From: Synergistaceae bacterium | GTDB taxonomy: Bacteria; Synergistota; Synergistia; Synergistales; Aminobacteriaceae | NCBI GenBank assembly: GCA_017447325.1 | Contig: JAFSNU010000441.1 | Coordinates: forward strand, 1-5,563 | Length of the DNA: 5,563 nt | Direction of reading: 5' to 3' | Shown: positions 5,306-5,563 of the stretch, piece after piece | Layout of the letters: every line of letters begins with the position of its first letter | Position numbering within the stretch: position 1 is the first letter of the stretch | Program-made: the position numbers and the translations under genes | The notes under the pieces: model-generated | Seen by the model: the letters and a program-made list of their open reading frames with translations, nothing else | Database searches by the model: none | Told to the model about the DNA's origin: nothing

Positions 5306-5563
5306 TTAAACTTGATACTCGGCCATTTTAGCTTTAAACTCAGCTTCAGTCATTCCGGCGCGTGCGGCTGCTTCACTTAAAGTAAGTATGGCGTCTTTAA
5401 CGAGACCGGCAAGAGTTTTAATTGTGCCTTTATCCTCACCGCGAGCTTCACCCCGAGCTTCGCCGCGAGCTTCGCCGCGTGCTTCGCCCCGAAGTTCTAT
5501 TGCCTTGATATTCGCATTGTACATCCGCTTTTCAAATTCCCAGTCTGTATAAGCTGCAAATAA
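5306..5563 (-). CDS. C-terminal part of an Rpn-family nuclease/putative transposase with GEAR repeats; 5' end outside the window
   Basis: The frame is open from the stop at 5306 to the window edge (85 visible residues), so the start and any nuclease domain lie beyond 5563. The visible part begins LFAAYTDWEFEKRMYNANI, followed by four GEAR tetrapeptides, GEDKG and the same C-terminal helical motif as the downstream copy (AGMTEAEFKAKM near the end). An internal ATG (5522-5524) gives MYNANI..., but no good ribosome binding site precedes it. Rpn proteins are PD-(D/E)XK DNases linked to recombination and phage defence; the C-terminal region with variable four-residue repeats mediates dimerisation and inhibition by the short form. 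Whether this copy has a nuclease domain cannot be seen here. Confidence 0.68.
   Translation of the reverse strand, partial: LFAAYTDWEFEKRMYNANIKAIELRGEARGEARGEARGEARGEDKGTIKTLAGLVKDAILTLSEAAARAGMTEAEFKAKMAEYQV
5441..5488 (-). repeat. 12-bp tandem repeat, four units, encoding (GEAR)4
   Basis: Four consecutive 12-bp units (5441-5452, 5453-5464, 5465-5476, 5477-5488) vary around GCGAGCTTCGCC on the plus strand and encode GEAR in the minus-strand protein. Degenerate partial units flank them: the preceding TTTATCCTCACC encodes GEDK and the following bases encode ELR. The unit length keeps the frame, so unit gain or loss changes protein length without disrupting it. The downstream copy lacks exactly these 48 bp. 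Confidence 0.9.

Larger units (their letters stand above)
4992..5563. repeat. Tandem direct duplication of the Rpn C-terminal coding segment
   Basis: Positions 4992-5192 align with 5315-5563 at an offset of 323, which becomes 371 after the 48-bp GEAR insertion at 5441-5488. Outside that insertion I count 12 mismatches in 201 bp (about 94% identity). Six of the 12 fall in the 10 bases next to the repeat insertion. The right-hand copy is still identical where the window ends, so the duplication extends further. The two units are head-to-tail on the minus strand. Confidence 0.9.

Noticed and set aside
5441..5488. CRISPR array
   Set aside because: The 12-bp units are contiguous without spacers and lie in frame within a coding region.

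Overview
The window looks like a chromosomal stretch from a low-to-moderate GC bacterium. The intergenic regions are very AT-rich, the ribosome binding sites are strong GGAGG/AAGGAG types, and three proteins carry Sec signal peptides. The Rpn-type C-terminal segments and the general gene style suggest a gut or rumen anaerobe (Synergistota or a related Firmicutes-like lineage). That assignment is a weak inference, because there is no rRNA or other phylogenetic marker here.

Layout. Positions 1-884 (minus) hold an exported alpha/beta hydrolase whose C-terminus runs off the window. A promoter region (about 900-1029) separates it from a divergent MerR-family regulator (1030-1437, plus). The regulator converges, with a 4-nt gap, on an HxlR-family regulator (1442-1840, minus). 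That regulator is divergent from an NAD(P)-binding, NmrA/YwnB-like reductase (1915-2544, plus). A bidirectional hairpin terminator (2582-2618) separates this pair from a two-gene minus-strand operon: an exported hydrolase with a Cys nucleophile (4580-3492), then an exported tandem-domain carboxymuconolactone decarboxylase-like protein (3472-2636). A gap of about 400 bp carries the operon's promoter and a 91-bp imperfect inverted repeat. The right edge (4980-5563, minus) holds two tandem copies of the C-terminal region of an Rpn-family (PD-(D/E)XK, recombination-promoting nuclease) protein.

How it fits together. The MerR protein resembles the AdhR/NmlR electrophile-sensing branch, with a Cys at residue 54 just before the CGMSL segment. 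The promoters of the two hydrolase transcription units, 3.7 kb apart, share nearly the same sequence between -35 and -10, with the 19-bp spacer typical of MerR-activated promoters. The simplest reading is one MerR regulon containing the regulator, both exported hydrolases and the CMD protein. A second electrophile/redox-type module (HxlR plus NADH-flavin-reductase-like protein) is nested inside it. In Bacillus subtilis, AdhR also controls a CMD-family gene (yraC), which supports an aldehyde/carbonyl-stress theme, although the substrates here are unknown.

The most notable feature is the Rpn pair. The upstream copy carries four extra GEAR tetrapeptide units encoded by a 12-bp tandem repeat. The downstream copy is a stand-alone 96-aa C-terminal domain with its own ribosome binding site. 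The two copies differ by exactly 48 bp (four units) plus point changes. This resembles the RpnL/RpnS toxin/antitoxin arrangement, except that the small protein here would be encoded by a separate duplicated gene rather than from inside the large one.
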